From Defluviitaleaceae bacterium (GTDB lineage: Bacteria; Bacillota; Clostridia; Lachnospirales; WQUN01): a DNA stretch of 64,000 bases. The stretch lies in assembly GCA_009777845.1 (NCBI GenBank), contig WRLD01000009.1:21059-85058 (forward strand). The letters run 5' to 3'. The notes beneath the pieces are model-generated. The model made no database searches. It had not been told where the DNA came from and saw nothing but the letters and a program-made list of their open reading frames with translations. The first letter of the stretch is position 1. Each line of letters opens with the position of its first letter. Shown here in pieces: positions 42,934 through 52,300 of this stretch. The position numbers and the translations under genes are program-made.

Positions 42934-43560
42934 ATGAAAAAAGCAAAATTTCTAGTAATAGAGGGGCTTGACGGTAGCGGAAAATCTACGCAGGTTGGGC
43001 GTATCGGCGAATGGTTTTCGGCAAACAACATGCCGTCATTGATTACGCGCCAGCCGAGCGATAGCGAAATAGGCAAGCTCGCGCGCGCCGCCACCCAAGC
43101 CGCGTTTCCCATAGAAACAGAGGCGTTGTCACTGCTTTTTGCGGCGGAGCATGTAAACCACTACCACGAAAAAATAGCACCCGCGCTAAAACGCGGCGAG
43201 CATGTAGTCTGCGACCGCTACTACTACTCTAATTTAGTCTACCAAGGCGAAAACGCCGAAATGTTTTCGCGTATTTTGGCGTACAATCACGAGGTTTCAC
43301 GCGAAGCACGCAGACCAGACGCGGTTATTTACTTGGACGTAACGCCTGAGGAAAGTATGCGAAGAATTACCGCAAGGCGTTCTGAGATTAGCATTTTTGA
43401 TAAGCTAGATAAATTAAAAGCGTTGCGAGAGCGTTATTTAGCGACATTTGAACGGTTGAAAAGCACCGAAAATATTATAATTGTCGAAACGGACAACCAA
43501 GAGCCAGACGATGTGTTTGAAAAAATAATGAATAAAATAAGGCCGCTTTGTTTAAGATAG
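42934..43560 (+). CDS. tmk: Thymidylate kinase
   Basis: 208 residues. P-loop GLDGSGKST (residues 11-19), the DR(Y) motif in VCDRYYYSNLVYQG and a basic lid (ARRSEIS). Phosphorylates dTMP to dTDP. Starts 20 bases after the csp terminator; its stop overlaps the longest frame of the amidase but not the start chosen for it. Confidence 0.94.
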   Translation: MKKAKFLVIEGLDGSGKSTQVGRIGEWFSANNMPSLITRQPSDSEIGKLARAATQAAFPIETEALSLLFAAEHVNHYHEKIAPALKRGEHVVCDRYYYSNLVYQGENAEMFSRILAYNHEVSREARRPDAVIYLDVTPEESMRRITARRSEISIFDKLDKLKALRERYLATFERLKSTENIIIVETDNQEPDDVFEKIMNKIRPLCLR

Positions 43561-43595
43561 AGCTAATACCATTTCAAACAAGGCGGTTTTTTTAT

Positions 43596-44246
43596 ATGCG
43601 TTATAAGTTAATTATAGCTGTTTTAATATTATTGTTATTTAATAGTATCACTGTTTTGGCGTTGCCCCTATCACGCAGAATTATTGTAGTAGATGCAGGG
43701 CATGGCGCGTGGGACCCTGGCAAGGTACAGAACAAAATAGAGGAAAAAAATGTAAATTTGAGTATCGCAAAAAAACTGCAAACATACCTTGAGCAGGGCG
43801 GCGCGACCGTTCTTGTTACGCGCCTAGACGATAACGCGCTCAGCAGAAGCAAGCAGGGCGATATGTACGCGCGGCAGGTAGTCGCAAACACAGGCCACGC
43901 CGATATTTTTGTCAGTATTCACCAAAACTCGTTTACTAGCCCAAGGGTACACGGCGCGCAAACGTATTATTTCAATTCCTCGGACAATAGCCAAAAGCTC
44001 GCGACATGTATACAAAACCACCTACGCCAGTTTGCCGACCCAGGCAACAAGTTCAGCGCGAAAGAAAACGATAACTACTATGTACTGCGGCAGACACTAA
44101 TGCCCGCCGTGCTTGTAGAATGTGGCTTTATGACAAATTATAATGAGTGCTGTCGTCTAGTGTCTGACGCGTACCAAGAAAAAATCGCGTGGAGTATTTA
44201 TCTTGGGATTGTGGATTATTTTAAGGAGAAAGAGGTAGAAGCCTAG
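43596..44246 (+). CDS. cwlD: N-acetylmuramoyl-L-alanine amidase, CwlD-like
   Basis: 216 residues; one N-terminal hydrophobic anchor and an Amidase_3 domain. Zinc ligands appear as His in VVDAGHG, Glu in EEKNVNLSI and His in SIHQNS, and the catalytic Glu in VLVECGFMTN. CwlD starts muramic delta-lactam formation in spore cortex, which fits the sporulation genes nearby. ATG 43596 is chosen over an unconvincing TTG at 43548. Confidence 0.87.
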   Translation: MRYKLIIAVLILLLFNSITVLALPLSRRIIVVDAGHGAWDPGKVQNKIEEKNVNLSIAKKLQTYLEQGGATVLVTRLDDNALSRSKQGDMYARQVVANTGHADIFVSIHQNSFTSPRVHGAQTYYFNSSDNSQKLATCIQNHLRQFADPGNKFSAKENDNYYVLRQTLMPAVLVECGFMTNYNECCRLVSDAYQEKIAWSIYLGIVDYFKEKEVEA

Positions 44247-44257
44247 GCTTCTACCTC
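44232..44257. terminator. Perfect palindrome between convergent stops
   Basis: GAGGTAGAAGCCT / AGGCTTCTACCTC, 26 bp, holding the stop codons of both convergent genes. Without a T-tract, terminator function is likely but not proven. Confidence 0.5.
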
Positions 44258-46494
44258 ACATCAGTCTCCCCAGCCGCTATCCTAGCCTGCTTCTTACGCA
44301 TTTTTTCCTCATACAAAACATTGTCGGCGTTAAGCATAGCTTCCTCAAAGCACTCCTTGGTAATGCTTTCCAACCGCACGCTGCCGATACTGGACGAAAC
44401 CAGATACGGGTGCAGATTTTTCTTGTTGTATTCGTCGATTTTGTCGCGTATTCTTTTTTCTACGTGCTTATTGTCGCTGTCTGCCTTTACAGACGAGAAT
44501 ACGACAAACTCGTCACCGCCGATACGCCCGATAATGTCCTCTTTACGCAACGCTTCCTTTAGAATATTAGCAAATGCCGAAATAGCAACGTCGCCCTCGT
44601 TGTGTCCGTAGGTGTCGTTTATTTTTTTCAGCCCGTCCATGTCCATGAACATAACCACAGGGATTACATCGTGTACCCTGTTCAGATAATGCACGCGCGA
44701 GTAAACAAACTGGAAGAAGCCGCGCCTGTTTAACAGCCCTGTAAGCTCGTCTGTGATGGACAACATTCTTATGGTAAAGAGAAGCTCCGCGCCTTTTAAC
44801 GCGGTAGAAACGCTAACGCGCAGGCGTTCGTACGTGTCCACAGGGATATGCGACTCGTACGGCAGTAAAACAACGCCCAGCTCGTCGTCCTCAAAGAACA
44901 GCGGTATAAAGAACAGCGAACGCCGTACCCGCTCAATGTCAAAGCCGTCAAAATTTGTATATTCCGAAAAACGGATTGAGTTCCAGCTATTATTTTGAAT
45001 ATTTAGCTTTCTGTCGCCGTCAAAGCCAATTAGGGTGTCTATGCTTCTATCCGCATCGGGGCAATCGCCCTTGATTGCCTTACGATACGTGCCGATTAAC
45101 GCCGTGTGCATAGAAAGCGCAGGGAGCTGTGAATAGATTTTGTCTACCAAGGATTCCACATCAAAGGTAAGCACCAACGCGCCTGTAAGCCTACGGATAG
45201 ATGCGCGAATACCCTCAATCGCAAGCTCCTTGTTCTTTTCCTCCTTGAATCTGATGTCATGCACGTAAGCCGTGGCAGATACCAGTGTCGAAAGAATAGA
45301 ATTTGACGTTTCTACCTCCTCGCCGTGGAAGCCCACGCCCAAGGTAAGGATATTTAACGCCTCGTGCCACAAAATCAAGTCCTTGTAATAGTGGTTGTAT
45401 TTAACCAAAATTCCGTTAAACAAAAACAGGAATTTGTCCTTATTGAAGTCTTTTTTCTGCAATGCCCTAACTAAAACCGCGCTCCACTCTCTGACCTGCT
45501 CCTCTGGAATTTTATGGAACAGCGATTTGAACGCATTAAATACATAGGAATTAAGGCTGTCCGCCGTGCTAGAGGAATAGCTTTCGGGGGCGGATTCGGA
45601 GTATTCGCCCTCTAAGCAGCCGCACGACTGGCGCATCATAAAGAACGGCGCAACATACTGCACGTCCTCTACCGCCTCGCCGTCAATTTGCCGAAGCAGG
45701 GTCTGCGCGCTAATCCACCCTATTTGGAAAAAGTCCTGCTGTGCCGTGCTTATGGACGGAATATGCGATGCGGAAATTATATCATCGTCAAACCCAGTAA
45801 CCGCAACGTCCGTAGGCACTAGAATATTTCTTTTTTTAAGCTCCTTTAACGCGCCGAGCGCCATTTGGTCGTTACTTGCGACAATCGCGTCAAACGGAAT
45901 TTTGCGGTCGTCCAATAGCGATATTACCGCCCTTATTCCGCAGTCCGGCCCAAACGCGCCAGGCAAAACATAATTTGGGTCAAATTCAAAGCCGTTGTCC
46001 TCCAACGCTTTTTTGAAGCCGCTAAGGCGTTCCTCCGCCTCGGAGTGACCGTCTGGCCCTTTTATAAATGCTAGATTCTTTTTGCCATGCACCTTGATTA
46101 AATGCTCCGTAGCGTTGTAAATTCCGTCAAAGCTCTCGGCTAGTACCGTAGGCATGTTCGGGATAGCGAGCGAAACGGAAACGGTCGGCATTTTTTCGGG
46201 AATTTGGGCTACACAGCTATGGAATTTTTCCAGCCCGATATTTTGGGCGATAAAGCCCGACATCAAAATAATGCCGTCAAGGAACGTGCTATTGCACGCC
46301 GCCTCAAAGCATGTGTCTACAAAGGACGTAACAAGCACCTCTGATGCTTGGTACGTCGAGATATAAGCCGTTAGGTTGATGTCATGCTCCTTGGCAAACG
46401 ACTCTATACCGCGCCATATTTCGTACTGGTTAGCGTTATCCAAGGTGGCACACATAACGCCATAATGCTTTCTTTGTTTACCCGCCTTTTTCAT
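44251..46494 (-). CDS. LacI-type sensor domain fused to GGDEF diguanylate cyclase
   Basis: 747 residues, no signal peptide or membrane segment. Residues about 8-290 are a periplasmic-binding-protein fold as in LacI regulators (IVASNDQMALGALKEL, TGFDDDIISASH), but without the HTH. A middle helical/GAF-like region leads to a GGDEF domain near 575-735 with the active-site loop RIGGDEFVVF. It should make cyclic di-GMP in response to a cytoplasmic ligand, probably a sugar. No EAL domain or partner gene is nearby. Confidence 0.85.
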   Translation of the reverse strand: MKKAGKQRKHYGVMCATLDNANQYEIWRGIESFAKEHDINLTAYISTYQASEVLVTSFVDTCFEAACNSTFLDGIILMSGFIAQNIGLEKFHSCVAQIPEKMPTVSVSLAIPNMPTVLAESFDGIYNATEHLIKVHGKKNLAFIKGPDGHSEAEERLSGFKKALEDNGFEFDPNYVLPGAFGPDCGIRAVISLLDDRKIPFDAIVASNDQMALGALKELKKRNILVPTDVAVTGFDDDIISASHIPSISTAQQDFFQIGWISAQTLLRQIDGEAVEDVQYVAPFFMMRQSCGCLEGEYSESAPESYSSSTADSLNSYVFNAFKSLFHKIPEEQVREWSAVLVRALQKKDFNKDKFLFLFNGILVKYNHYYKDLILWHEALNILTLGVGFHGEEVETSNSILSTLVSATAYVHDIRFKEEKNKELAIEGIRASIRRLTGALVLTFDVESLVDKIYSQLPALSMHTALIGTYRKAIKGDCPDADRSIDTLIGFDGDRKLNIQNNSWNSIRFSEYTNFDGFDIERVRRSLFFIPLFFEDDELGVVLLPYESHIPVDTYERLRVSVSTALKGAELLFTIRMLSITDELTGLLNRRGFFQFVYSRVHYLNRVHDVIPVVMFMDMDGLKKINDTYGHNEGDVAISAFANILKEALRKEDIIGRIGGDEFVVFSSVKADSDNKHVEKRIRDKIDEYNKKNLHPYLVSSSIGSVRLESITKECFEEAMLNADNVLYEEKMRKKQARIAAGETDVR

Positions 46495-46533
46495 GTATAC
46501 CCCCCGAGCTATGATTTTTAATAATTCGGTAAA

Positions 46534-46935
46534 TCATTTCAGCGGAATGTTCTCTGAAAGCCAATTCCGCAATTCTGGGTTAGTTATCCCTTGCTTTGCC
46601 ATAAATTTATATGAATTTCCGCCGCGAAAATGAATTGTTGCACAGGAATTATTAAGCCCATGCTTTGTTTCCTCGTAATGCGTTAAATTTTCGAGCGGCT
46701 CGTTAATTTTGAGCTTTGGCTTGAATATCGACACGCCGTATTCCAAAAAAAGATAACGCCTGTCTGTTTTAATTAGCAGTCCTTGCCCGCCGAATCCGCT
46801 CATTAGCCCACATTCTACTTGGCTTACAATTTTTTCATTGTGTTGCTGTAGGTCTGTACCGCACCTTGAGCATTGGGCTTCTGACGGCTTGACTTTTTTA
46901 TTGTAACAAACATGGCAGACGATTTTTTCGGACAT
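46534..46935 (-). CDS. Zinc-ribbon hypothetical protein
   Basis: 133 residues. An N-terminal zinc ribbon (CHVC and CSRC pairs, residues about 7-27) precedes a PH-like beta domain (LIKTDRRYLFLEYG). Similar pairings occur in proteins of unknown function. GGAGGGG precedes ATG 46935. A repeat block lies upstream. Confidence 0.65.
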   Translation of the reverse strand: MSEKIVCHVCYNKKVKPSEAQCSRCGTDLQQHNEKIVSQVECGLMSGFGGQGLLIKTDRRYLFLEYGVSIFKPKLKINEPLENLTHYEETKHGLNNSCATIHFRGGNSYKFMAKQGITNPELRNWLSENIPLK

Positions 46936-47068
46936 GGATATTCCCCTCCGCAACTCAGCTACCTAAAGTATAAGTATAAAAATAGTTGTAGTCAAGTGGT
47001 ATGGGAATTTTACTTTTACCGTGTCTTTACAGCTTCCCAAAATTTGTAGGGGTTTTGTAGGGTTTTTC

Positions 47069-47236
47069 GTAGGGGACGGATTTATCCGTCCCGAGGTATG
47101 CACGTTCTATAATTCGGGACGGATAACGTCCATTAAGCAGGCAGTAAGGTGTTGTCTAAGTGGTTTTCTTAGACAACACCGCACGCCGACCAACGCAGAG
47201 CGAGGTAACCTCGGGACGGATAAATCCGTCCCCTAC
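47069..47236. repeat. GGACGGAT element, copy 7, with 57-bp nested hairpin
   Basis: 168 bp. The extra 57 bases at 47137-47193 contain perfect 13-base arms (GGTGTTGTCTAAG / CTTAGACAACACC) with a seven-base loop. An identical insert sits in copy 13. Confidence 0.9.
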
Positions 47237-47242
47237 AATTGA

Positions 47243-47260
47243 GCGTGGCACAGCAGGAAA
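47243..47260. repeat. GAGCGTGGCACAGCAGGA word
   Basis: Same 18-base word as in 13776-13822. Confidence 0.5.
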
Positions 47261-47312
47261 GAAACGAGGACTAAAATATTGCATTTGTTGTATGGAATAT
47301 GCACGGTTTTTT

Positions 47313-47342
47313 GTAGGGGACGGGTTTACCCGTCCCGAAATT
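47313..47342. repeat. Half GGACGGAT element (copy 8)
   Basis: Left arm only (GTAGGGGACGGGTTTACCCG), ending near the next gene's stop. Confidence 0.7.
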
Positions 47343-47346
47343 ACTT

Positions 47347-47865
47347 TTACCACCATTCATATGGGTCACCATAATACCTAACATAATCGAACCATCGCAA
47401 ATCGTAAACAGTTAAGTACCTTTTGCTAAATAACCGTCTAAATGAATTTCTAGTACGGATTTCCCCTAATATATTCCACTTTGTACTCCTTATAACACGC
47501 AATTCTCGGTCTGTGTTAAAATCATAATTTTCGGCGATATATTCCTCCGATAATATTTCCCCATATACAATAAACAAAGTACCCCATAGCCACAAATCCA
47601 TTGATGCTTCTTCTCGTGGGTTTGCACCTTCGATAATTACCGATATGTCTTTCCCCATAGTATCAATTGTATTCATTTCGTTTTTATCACCAAGCAAAAG
47701 CCATTGATTCAAATTTGTATTAAACCAAATGACCAAAAAATCCCTTTCGTCATTATATGGCACATCTTTAAGCGTAAATTTCACAGGGAAAACAAACGAA
47801 ATAAACAATGCGATTAGGGGTGAAAAAACGATAAGCATTATCTTGACTATTTTACGCACTTTCAT
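47347..47865 (-). CDS. Membrane-anchored hypothetical protein
   Basis: 172 residues. One N-terminal membrane segment (IVKIMLIVFSPLIALFISF) with the rest probably outside. Rich in Trp and Tyr at the C-terminus (YDLRWFDYVRYYGDPYEWW). No family recognised. ATG 47865 is chosen over the upstream start at 47883; it follows codY with a small gap. Confidence 0.6.
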   Translation of the reverse strand: MKVRKIVKIMLIVFSPLIALFISFVFPVKFTLKDVPYNDERDFLVIWFNTNLNQWLLLGDKNEMNTIDTMGKDISVIIEGANPREEASMDLWLWGTLFIVYGEILSEEYIAENYDFNTDRELRVIRSTKWNILGEIRTRNSFRRLFSKRYLTVYDLRWFDYVRYYGDPYEWW

Positions 47866-47879
47866 TACATCACACCCCC

Positions 47880-48467
47880 TCACAGCTTCCCAAACTCCTC
47901 CACCAAAAGAACCTCCTTAATCTTGACATATGTACCTTTCATGCCTAAGGAGCGTGTTTCTATTAAATTTGCCGCTTCTAGCTTGCGGAACGCGCCAGTA
48001 ACCACGGAGCGAGTGTAGCCTAGCTTGTCCGCTACATGCCCCGCTACAAGCAAGCCCTCTGTTTCGTCCTTTTTTTCAAATTCCTTTAAAACATGCGTGA
48101 CCGTTTCCAGCTCGGAAAAGGATAACGAATTGATAATCGTACGCACGGCGCTTGCACGCCGTTTTTGTTCTGCCAAAATAAGCCCCTCGCGGTGTCGTAA
48201 TAAAACCACGCACACACACAGGGCAATGCTTGCCGCCAGTTTTTCGTCGTCGGTAAAAGCCGCTTGGCGGCGTAGAGTAAGACAGCCGACCGCCAAAACG
48301 CAATCGCCGCCGTCCGCCAAGCACTCCGCCAAAATGCGCCCGTCCTTACCGCGTATAGTAACGCTCGCCGCGGTATGCGTTCGCAATAAATCGCAGACGG
48401 ACTCTAGCTTATCGCCTTTGGCAAGCACTTGCTCTAGCTGTGAAGTAAACAGCGGCAAGCTAATCAT
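47880..48467 (-). CDS. codY: CodY-type regulator with shortened GAF domain
   Basis: 195 residues against about 259 for CodY. The C-terminal DNA-binding domain is intact (INSLSFSELETVTHVL, ADKLGYTRSVVTGAFRKLE, ETRSLGMKGTYVKI). The N-terminal GAF domain, which binds branched-chain amino acids in CodY, lacks about 60 residues. It overlaps topA by eight bases; topA-codY is a usual neighbour pair in Firmicutes. It may respond to a different signal or to GTP only. Confidence 0.85.
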   Translation of the reverse strand: MISLPLFTSQLEQVLAKGDKLESVCDLLRTHTAASVTIRGKDGRILAECLADGGDCVLAVGCLTLRRQAAFTDDEKLAASIALCVCVVLLRHREGLILAEQKRRASAVRTIINSLSFSELETVTHVLKEFEKKDETEGLLVAGHVADKLGYTRSVVTGAFRKLEAANLIETRSLGMKGTYVKIKEVLLVEEFGKL

Positions 48468-50544
48468 AGTTTTCGGGGGCTTCGATTGCGTAGGAGCATT
48501 TTTCTGCGGAGCAAGCGATAACGCGCTTTAACCGCCCTTTTAGGACTAAATGCGCGCCGCAATCGGGGCATTTTTCGCCTGTGGGCAGGTTCCATGAAAT
48601 AAAATCGCAATCGGGATATTTGTCACAGCCGAAGTATTTACGCCCTTTTTTCGATTTTTTTACTACGACCTTACCATCGTCACAAATGGGGCAGTTTACG
48701 CCCGTTTCTTCAAAAATAGGCTTCGCGTTGCGGCATTCGGGAAAGCCCGGACACGCCAAAAATTTACCATAGCGCCCGAATTTGATTACCAAATTACGCT
48801 GACAAAACTCGCAGATTATGTCTGTTTCTTGGTCTTTTACTTCCACATCGCCTATTTTTTCCTCGGCTTCAATTATTTTTTCGGCAAAAGGAGGATAAAA
48901 TTCGCGTAAAATATTTTTCCATTCCATTTCGCCGTCCTCTATGCGGTCGAGGTCGTTTTCCATACGCGCGGTAAAGTCCGCATCCACAATGTCCGTAAAA
49001 TGCTCGCTCATTATGTCGTTGACTATTTCGCCTAGCTCGGTAGGGTAAATAATGCGGTTTTCCTTGGTCGTATAGCCGCGATTCATCAGCGTGGAAATAG
49101 TCTGCGCGAACGTACCTGGGCGGCCTATGCCAAGCTCCTCCATTGTGCGAACCATTGTTCCCTCGGAAAAGCGCGGCGGCGGCTGTGTAAAATGCTGTGC
49201 AGGCAAAAATTCCTTCGCCGTGAGTACCTCTCTTTCGCTTAACGCAGGAATGGCTATATCCTTTTCGGAATCCTCGTTTTTGCTATATACTGCCAAATAG
49301 CCGTCAAATTTCAAAATAGAGCCGCTGCAACGCAAAACAACGTCACCTGCGGAAATTTTCACGGCTAGGGTATCGTAAATGGCCGCCGTCATTTGACTGC
49401 CGATAAACCGCTCCCAAATTAGCTTATACAGCTTGTACTGCTCGCCTGTAAGCGATTTTTTTACTGCCTCGGGGTTGCGTTCCGCGCTAGTGGGGCGAAT
49501 TGCCTCGTGCGCGTCCTGTGCGCGACCCTTTGTCTTATAAACGGGGCGTTCCTCGGGCAAATAATTTTCGCCGTAGGAGCTTTTTACCACGGAAATCGCA
49601 TCGTCATAGGCCTCGTCAGAAATTCTCATAGAGTCCGTACGGATATAGGAAATAAGCCCGACCGTACCCTCGCCTGCTATGTCTACGCCCTCGTATAGCT
49701 GCTGTGCAATACGCATAGTACGAGCCGTAGCATAGCCAAACAGCTTGCTTGCTTCCTGTTGCAGGGTGCTTGTAGTAAACGGCGCAGGCGGCTTTTTACG
49801 CCTTGTGCCGTGCTTGATTTCCGATACGGTGAATTTTGATTTTTTCATCTTGGCGATTAACGCGTTTACATCGTCCTCGGTTTTCAGCTCGTGCTTGTCG
49901 TTGTCGCTTGCGTTATAACGCGCGGTGAGCTTGCCCTTGGCAGAGGTCAATAGATTTACCTCCAGCGACCAGTATTCCTCGGGTATAAACTGCTCGATTT
50001 CTTCTTCTCTTTCACAAACCAAACGCAACACAACAGACTGCACACGCCCTGCGCTTGTGCCTTTTTTTACTTTCTTCCAAAGCAGAGGGCTTATTTTATA
50101 GCCCACCATGCGGTCTAGCACGCGCCGCGCCTGCTGTGCGTCCACCAAGTCCATGTCTATAGAGCGCGCTTCCTTCAACGCCTTTTTTACAGCCGTTTTG
50201 GTAATTTCGTTAAAGGTTATACGCACGGTATTTTTTTCGTCCAGCCCTAATGCGTGCATTAAATGCCAGCTAATAGCCTCTCCCTCGCGGTCGGGGTCGG
50301 TGGCGAGATATATTCTGTCTGCGGCTCGCGCCTGCTTACGCAGTGCCTTGAGAATATCGCCCTTGCCGCGTATGGTGATGTACTTAGGCTCGTAGTCGTC
50401 CTCAATGTCTACGCCAAAGTTACTTTTCGGCAAATCGCGGACATGGCCGACACAAGCCCCGATTTTGTAGTTGCCGCCAAGAATTTTGCGGATTGTTCTC
50501 GCCTTAGACGGCGATTCTAAAATTACCAGATTTTTCTTTAACAT
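48460..50544 (-). CDS. topA: DNA topoisomerase I
   Basis: 694 residues. Relaxes negative supercoils. A TOPRIM domain opens the protein (VILESPSKARTI, then ATDPDREGEAISWHL), the catalytic Tyr lies in LISYIRTDSMRIS, and three zinc ribbons close it (CEFC, CPIC and CPDC pairs). The length is normal. It sits between dprA and codY, a conserved order. Confidence 0.96.
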   Translation of the reverse strand: MLKKNLVILESPSKARTIRKILGGNYKIGACVGHVRDLPKSNFGVDIEDDYEPKYITIRGKGDILKALRKQARAADRIYLATDPDREGEAISWHLMHALGLDEKNTVRITFNEITKTAVKKALKEARSIDMDLVDAQQARRVLDRMVGYKISPLLWKKVKKGTSAGRVQSVVLRLVCEREEEIEQFIPEEYWSLEVNLLTSAKGKLTARYNASDNDKHELKTEDDVNALIAKMKKSKFTVSEIKHGTRRKKPPAPFTTSTLQQEASKLFGYATARTMRIAQQLYEGVDIAGEGTVGLISYIRTDSMRISDEAYDDAISVVKSSYGENYLPEERPVYKTKGRAQDAHEAIRPTSAERNPEAVKKSLTGEQYKLYKLIWERFIGSQMTAAIYDTLAVKISAGDVVLRCSGSILKFDGYLAVYSKNEDSEKDIAIPALSEREVLTAKEFLPAQHFTQPPPRFSEGTMVRTMEELGIGRPGTFAQTISTLMNRGYTTKENRIIYPTELGEIVNDIMSEHFTDIVDADFTARMENDLDRIEDGEMEWKNILREFYPPFAEKIIEAEEKIGDVEVKDQETDIICEFCQRNLVIKFGRYGKFLACPGFPECRNAKPIFEETGVNCPICDDGKVVVKKSKKGRKYFGCDKYPDCDFISWNLPTGEKCPDCGAHLVLKGRLKRVIACSAEKCSYAIEAPENYD

Positions 50545-50567
50545 TGCTATTCTCCAATTTCAGGGAG

Positions 50568-51671
50568 CTAGCTTCTAACATACCTAGAACCCTGTAGTTT
50601 TCTTATAAATCCTTTTGTTTCCAACTGCGTACAAAGCAAAATCAAGCGACCGAGAGCAAGCCCTGTTTTTTTCACAAGCTCGTCTATGCTCAAGGGATTA
50701 AAATCCAACACATCATATACTTGCTTTTCGTCTAGTGCAAGAAAAATATTTGATTTTTGTTCTTTTTTTTCTTTCGCGGCCTGCTCAAGGTCGATTCCTA
50801 GGGCATCAAGTATGTCTTTATAGCTTGATGCAAAGGTCGCGCCGTCCTTTATTAGCTGGTTTGTCCCCTCGCTTAGCTTACTGGAAATTGTGCCGGGTAC
50901 GGCAAACACCTCACGCCCTTGGTCGAGCGCTTGGTCTACGGTAATAAGCGTGCCGCTTTTTTTGCCTGCTTCCACCACAATAACGCCATGTGACAGTCCG
51001 CTTATTATTCTATTTCTTGCAGGAAAAAATGCAGGGAACGGAGTTGTTTCGGGCGGATATTCGGAAATAATACAGCCGCTGTTGATTATATCCGCGCGCA
51101 AATCCTTGTTTTCTGGCGGATAGCACACGTCCACGCCGCAGCCAAGCACCGCGATTGTTTTTCCGCCGCCCATGATTGCGCCGCGGTGTGCCATGCTGTC
51201 TATGCCGCGCGCCATTCCGCTTACGACGACCACGTTTGCCTCCGCCAGCGGCTTGGCAAAGGTACGCGCCGTCAAAAGCCCATATTCCGAGCATTTTCTC
51301 GCTCCGATAATGGCGATTTTGTAGCACGTATCGGCAGGAAGCTGTCCCACACAAAAAATACCGATGGGCGGGTCGGGAATTTCCTTTAGCAAAGCAGGGT
51401 ATTTTTTGTGGTTTTTAGAAAAATATTGTATGCCGCGACTAAGCAAGTCCTCACGCAATTTTTGTATGCCGCCCAAATCCCTGTTGGCACAAAGCAAATT
51501 TACGCATCGCGACGAAAGCGAGGCGGCTCTAGCAAGCTCCGCGCCGCTCGCACTAAAAGCGGCATGTGCCGTGCCAAACACGTCCAAAATAAGATTCAGC
51601 TTACGCGAATCTATTTTGCCCACCATATACGAAAGCCACAGCATGTAAATTTCGTCCTGCAAGTCCTGCAT
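50568..51671 (-). CDS. dprA: DNA-processing protein DprA
   Basis: 367 residues. The Rossmann-like DprA core has IGARKCSEYG, VVSGMARGIDSMAHRGA and PPETTPFPAFFPARNRIISGL; a winged-helix-like tail (SIDELVKKTGLALGRLIL) ends it. It loads RecA onto incoming single strands in transformation, though it is conserved in many non-competent species. ATG 51671 is chosen; GTG 51680 is possible. Confidence 0.93.
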   Translation of the reverse strand: MQDLQDEIYMLWLSYMVGKIDSRKLNLILDVFGTAHAAFSASGAELARAASLSSRCVNLLCANRDLGGIQKLREDLLSRGIQYFSKNHKKYPALLKEIPDPPIGIFCVGQLPADTCYKIAIIGARKCSEYGLLTARTFAKPLAEANVVVVSGMARGIDSMAHRGAIMGGGKTIAVLGCGVDVCYPPENKDLRADIINSGCIISEYPPETTPFPAFFPARNRIISGLSHGVIVVEAGKKSGTLITVDQALDQGREVFAVPGTISSKLSEGTNQLIKDGATFASSYKDILDALGIDLEQAAKEKKEQKSNIFLALDEKQVYDVLDFNPLSIDELVKKTGLALGRLILLCTQLETKGFIRKLQGSRYVRS

Positions 51672-51747
51672 GATTAGCACTCACCACCCGCAGGAAAATT
51701 ATATTTTATTTTTTTGTTATATGTCAATGCCTGCACGGTTTTTGTAC

Positions 51748-51882
51748 ACGGCAAACGCACGAACGACAAACACACGAACGACAACCGTACGAATGGCAAA
51801 CACGCAAACGACAAACGCACGAACGGCAAACACGCAAACGACAAACGCACGAACGGCAAACACACAAACGGCAAACGCACGA
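51748..51882. repeat. 15-bp tandem repeat array, nine units
   Basis: Degenerate units of the form ACGRCAAACRCRCRA. The word equals the ACGACAAACGCACGAA flank found beside GGACGGAT copies, which suggests the array grew from that flank. Confidence 0.85.
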
Positions 51883-51906
51883 ACGGAAAAATCATCACGG
51901 TTTTTT

Positions 51907-52017
51907 GTAGGGGACGGATTTATCCGTCCCGAGGTTTCCTCGCTCTGCTTTAATGCACGTTATCCGTCCCGAATTGACGAACGTGCGTACCTCGGGACGG
52001 ATAAATCCGTCCCCTAC
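51907..52017. repeat. GGACGGAT element, copy 9
   Basis: 111 bp, directly after the 15-bp array. Confidence 0.88.
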
Positions 52018-52024
52018 AAAAAGG

Positions 52025-52140
52025 CTATCAAACACGAATTTATACGGATTATGCGGATAAAAAAACGCGCCAGATAAAATCCGCGTAAATCCGTTGAATC
52101 CGTGTTCGATTTACACATTTTAGCTTCGTGCGTTTGTCGT
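52025..52140. repeat. ATCCG-rich repeat with flank
   Basis: Near-copy of 31194-31312, including CGCGCCAGATAAAATCCGCG and the CACATTTTAGCTTCGTGCG flank. Confidence 0.75.
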
Positions 52141-52148
52141 GGGTTTTC

Positions 52149-52259
52149 GTAGGGGACGGATTTATCCGTCCCGAGGTTACCTCGCCCTGCGTTAATGCAC
52201 GTTATCCGTCCCGAATTGACGAACGTGCATACCTCGGGACGGATAAATCCGTCCCCTAC
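52149..52259. repeat. GGACGGAT element, copy 10
   Basis: 111 bp, in the same orientation as copy 9. Region 51672-52467 holds only repeats. Confidence 0.88.
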
Positions 52260-52300
52260 AATAAGGACGTTATACGCTTTACCTACGTTCATTGTTTGTC

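Noticed and set aside
51748..51882. CRISPR-like array
   Set aside because: Units are contiguous 15-mers without spacers, and no cas genes are present.
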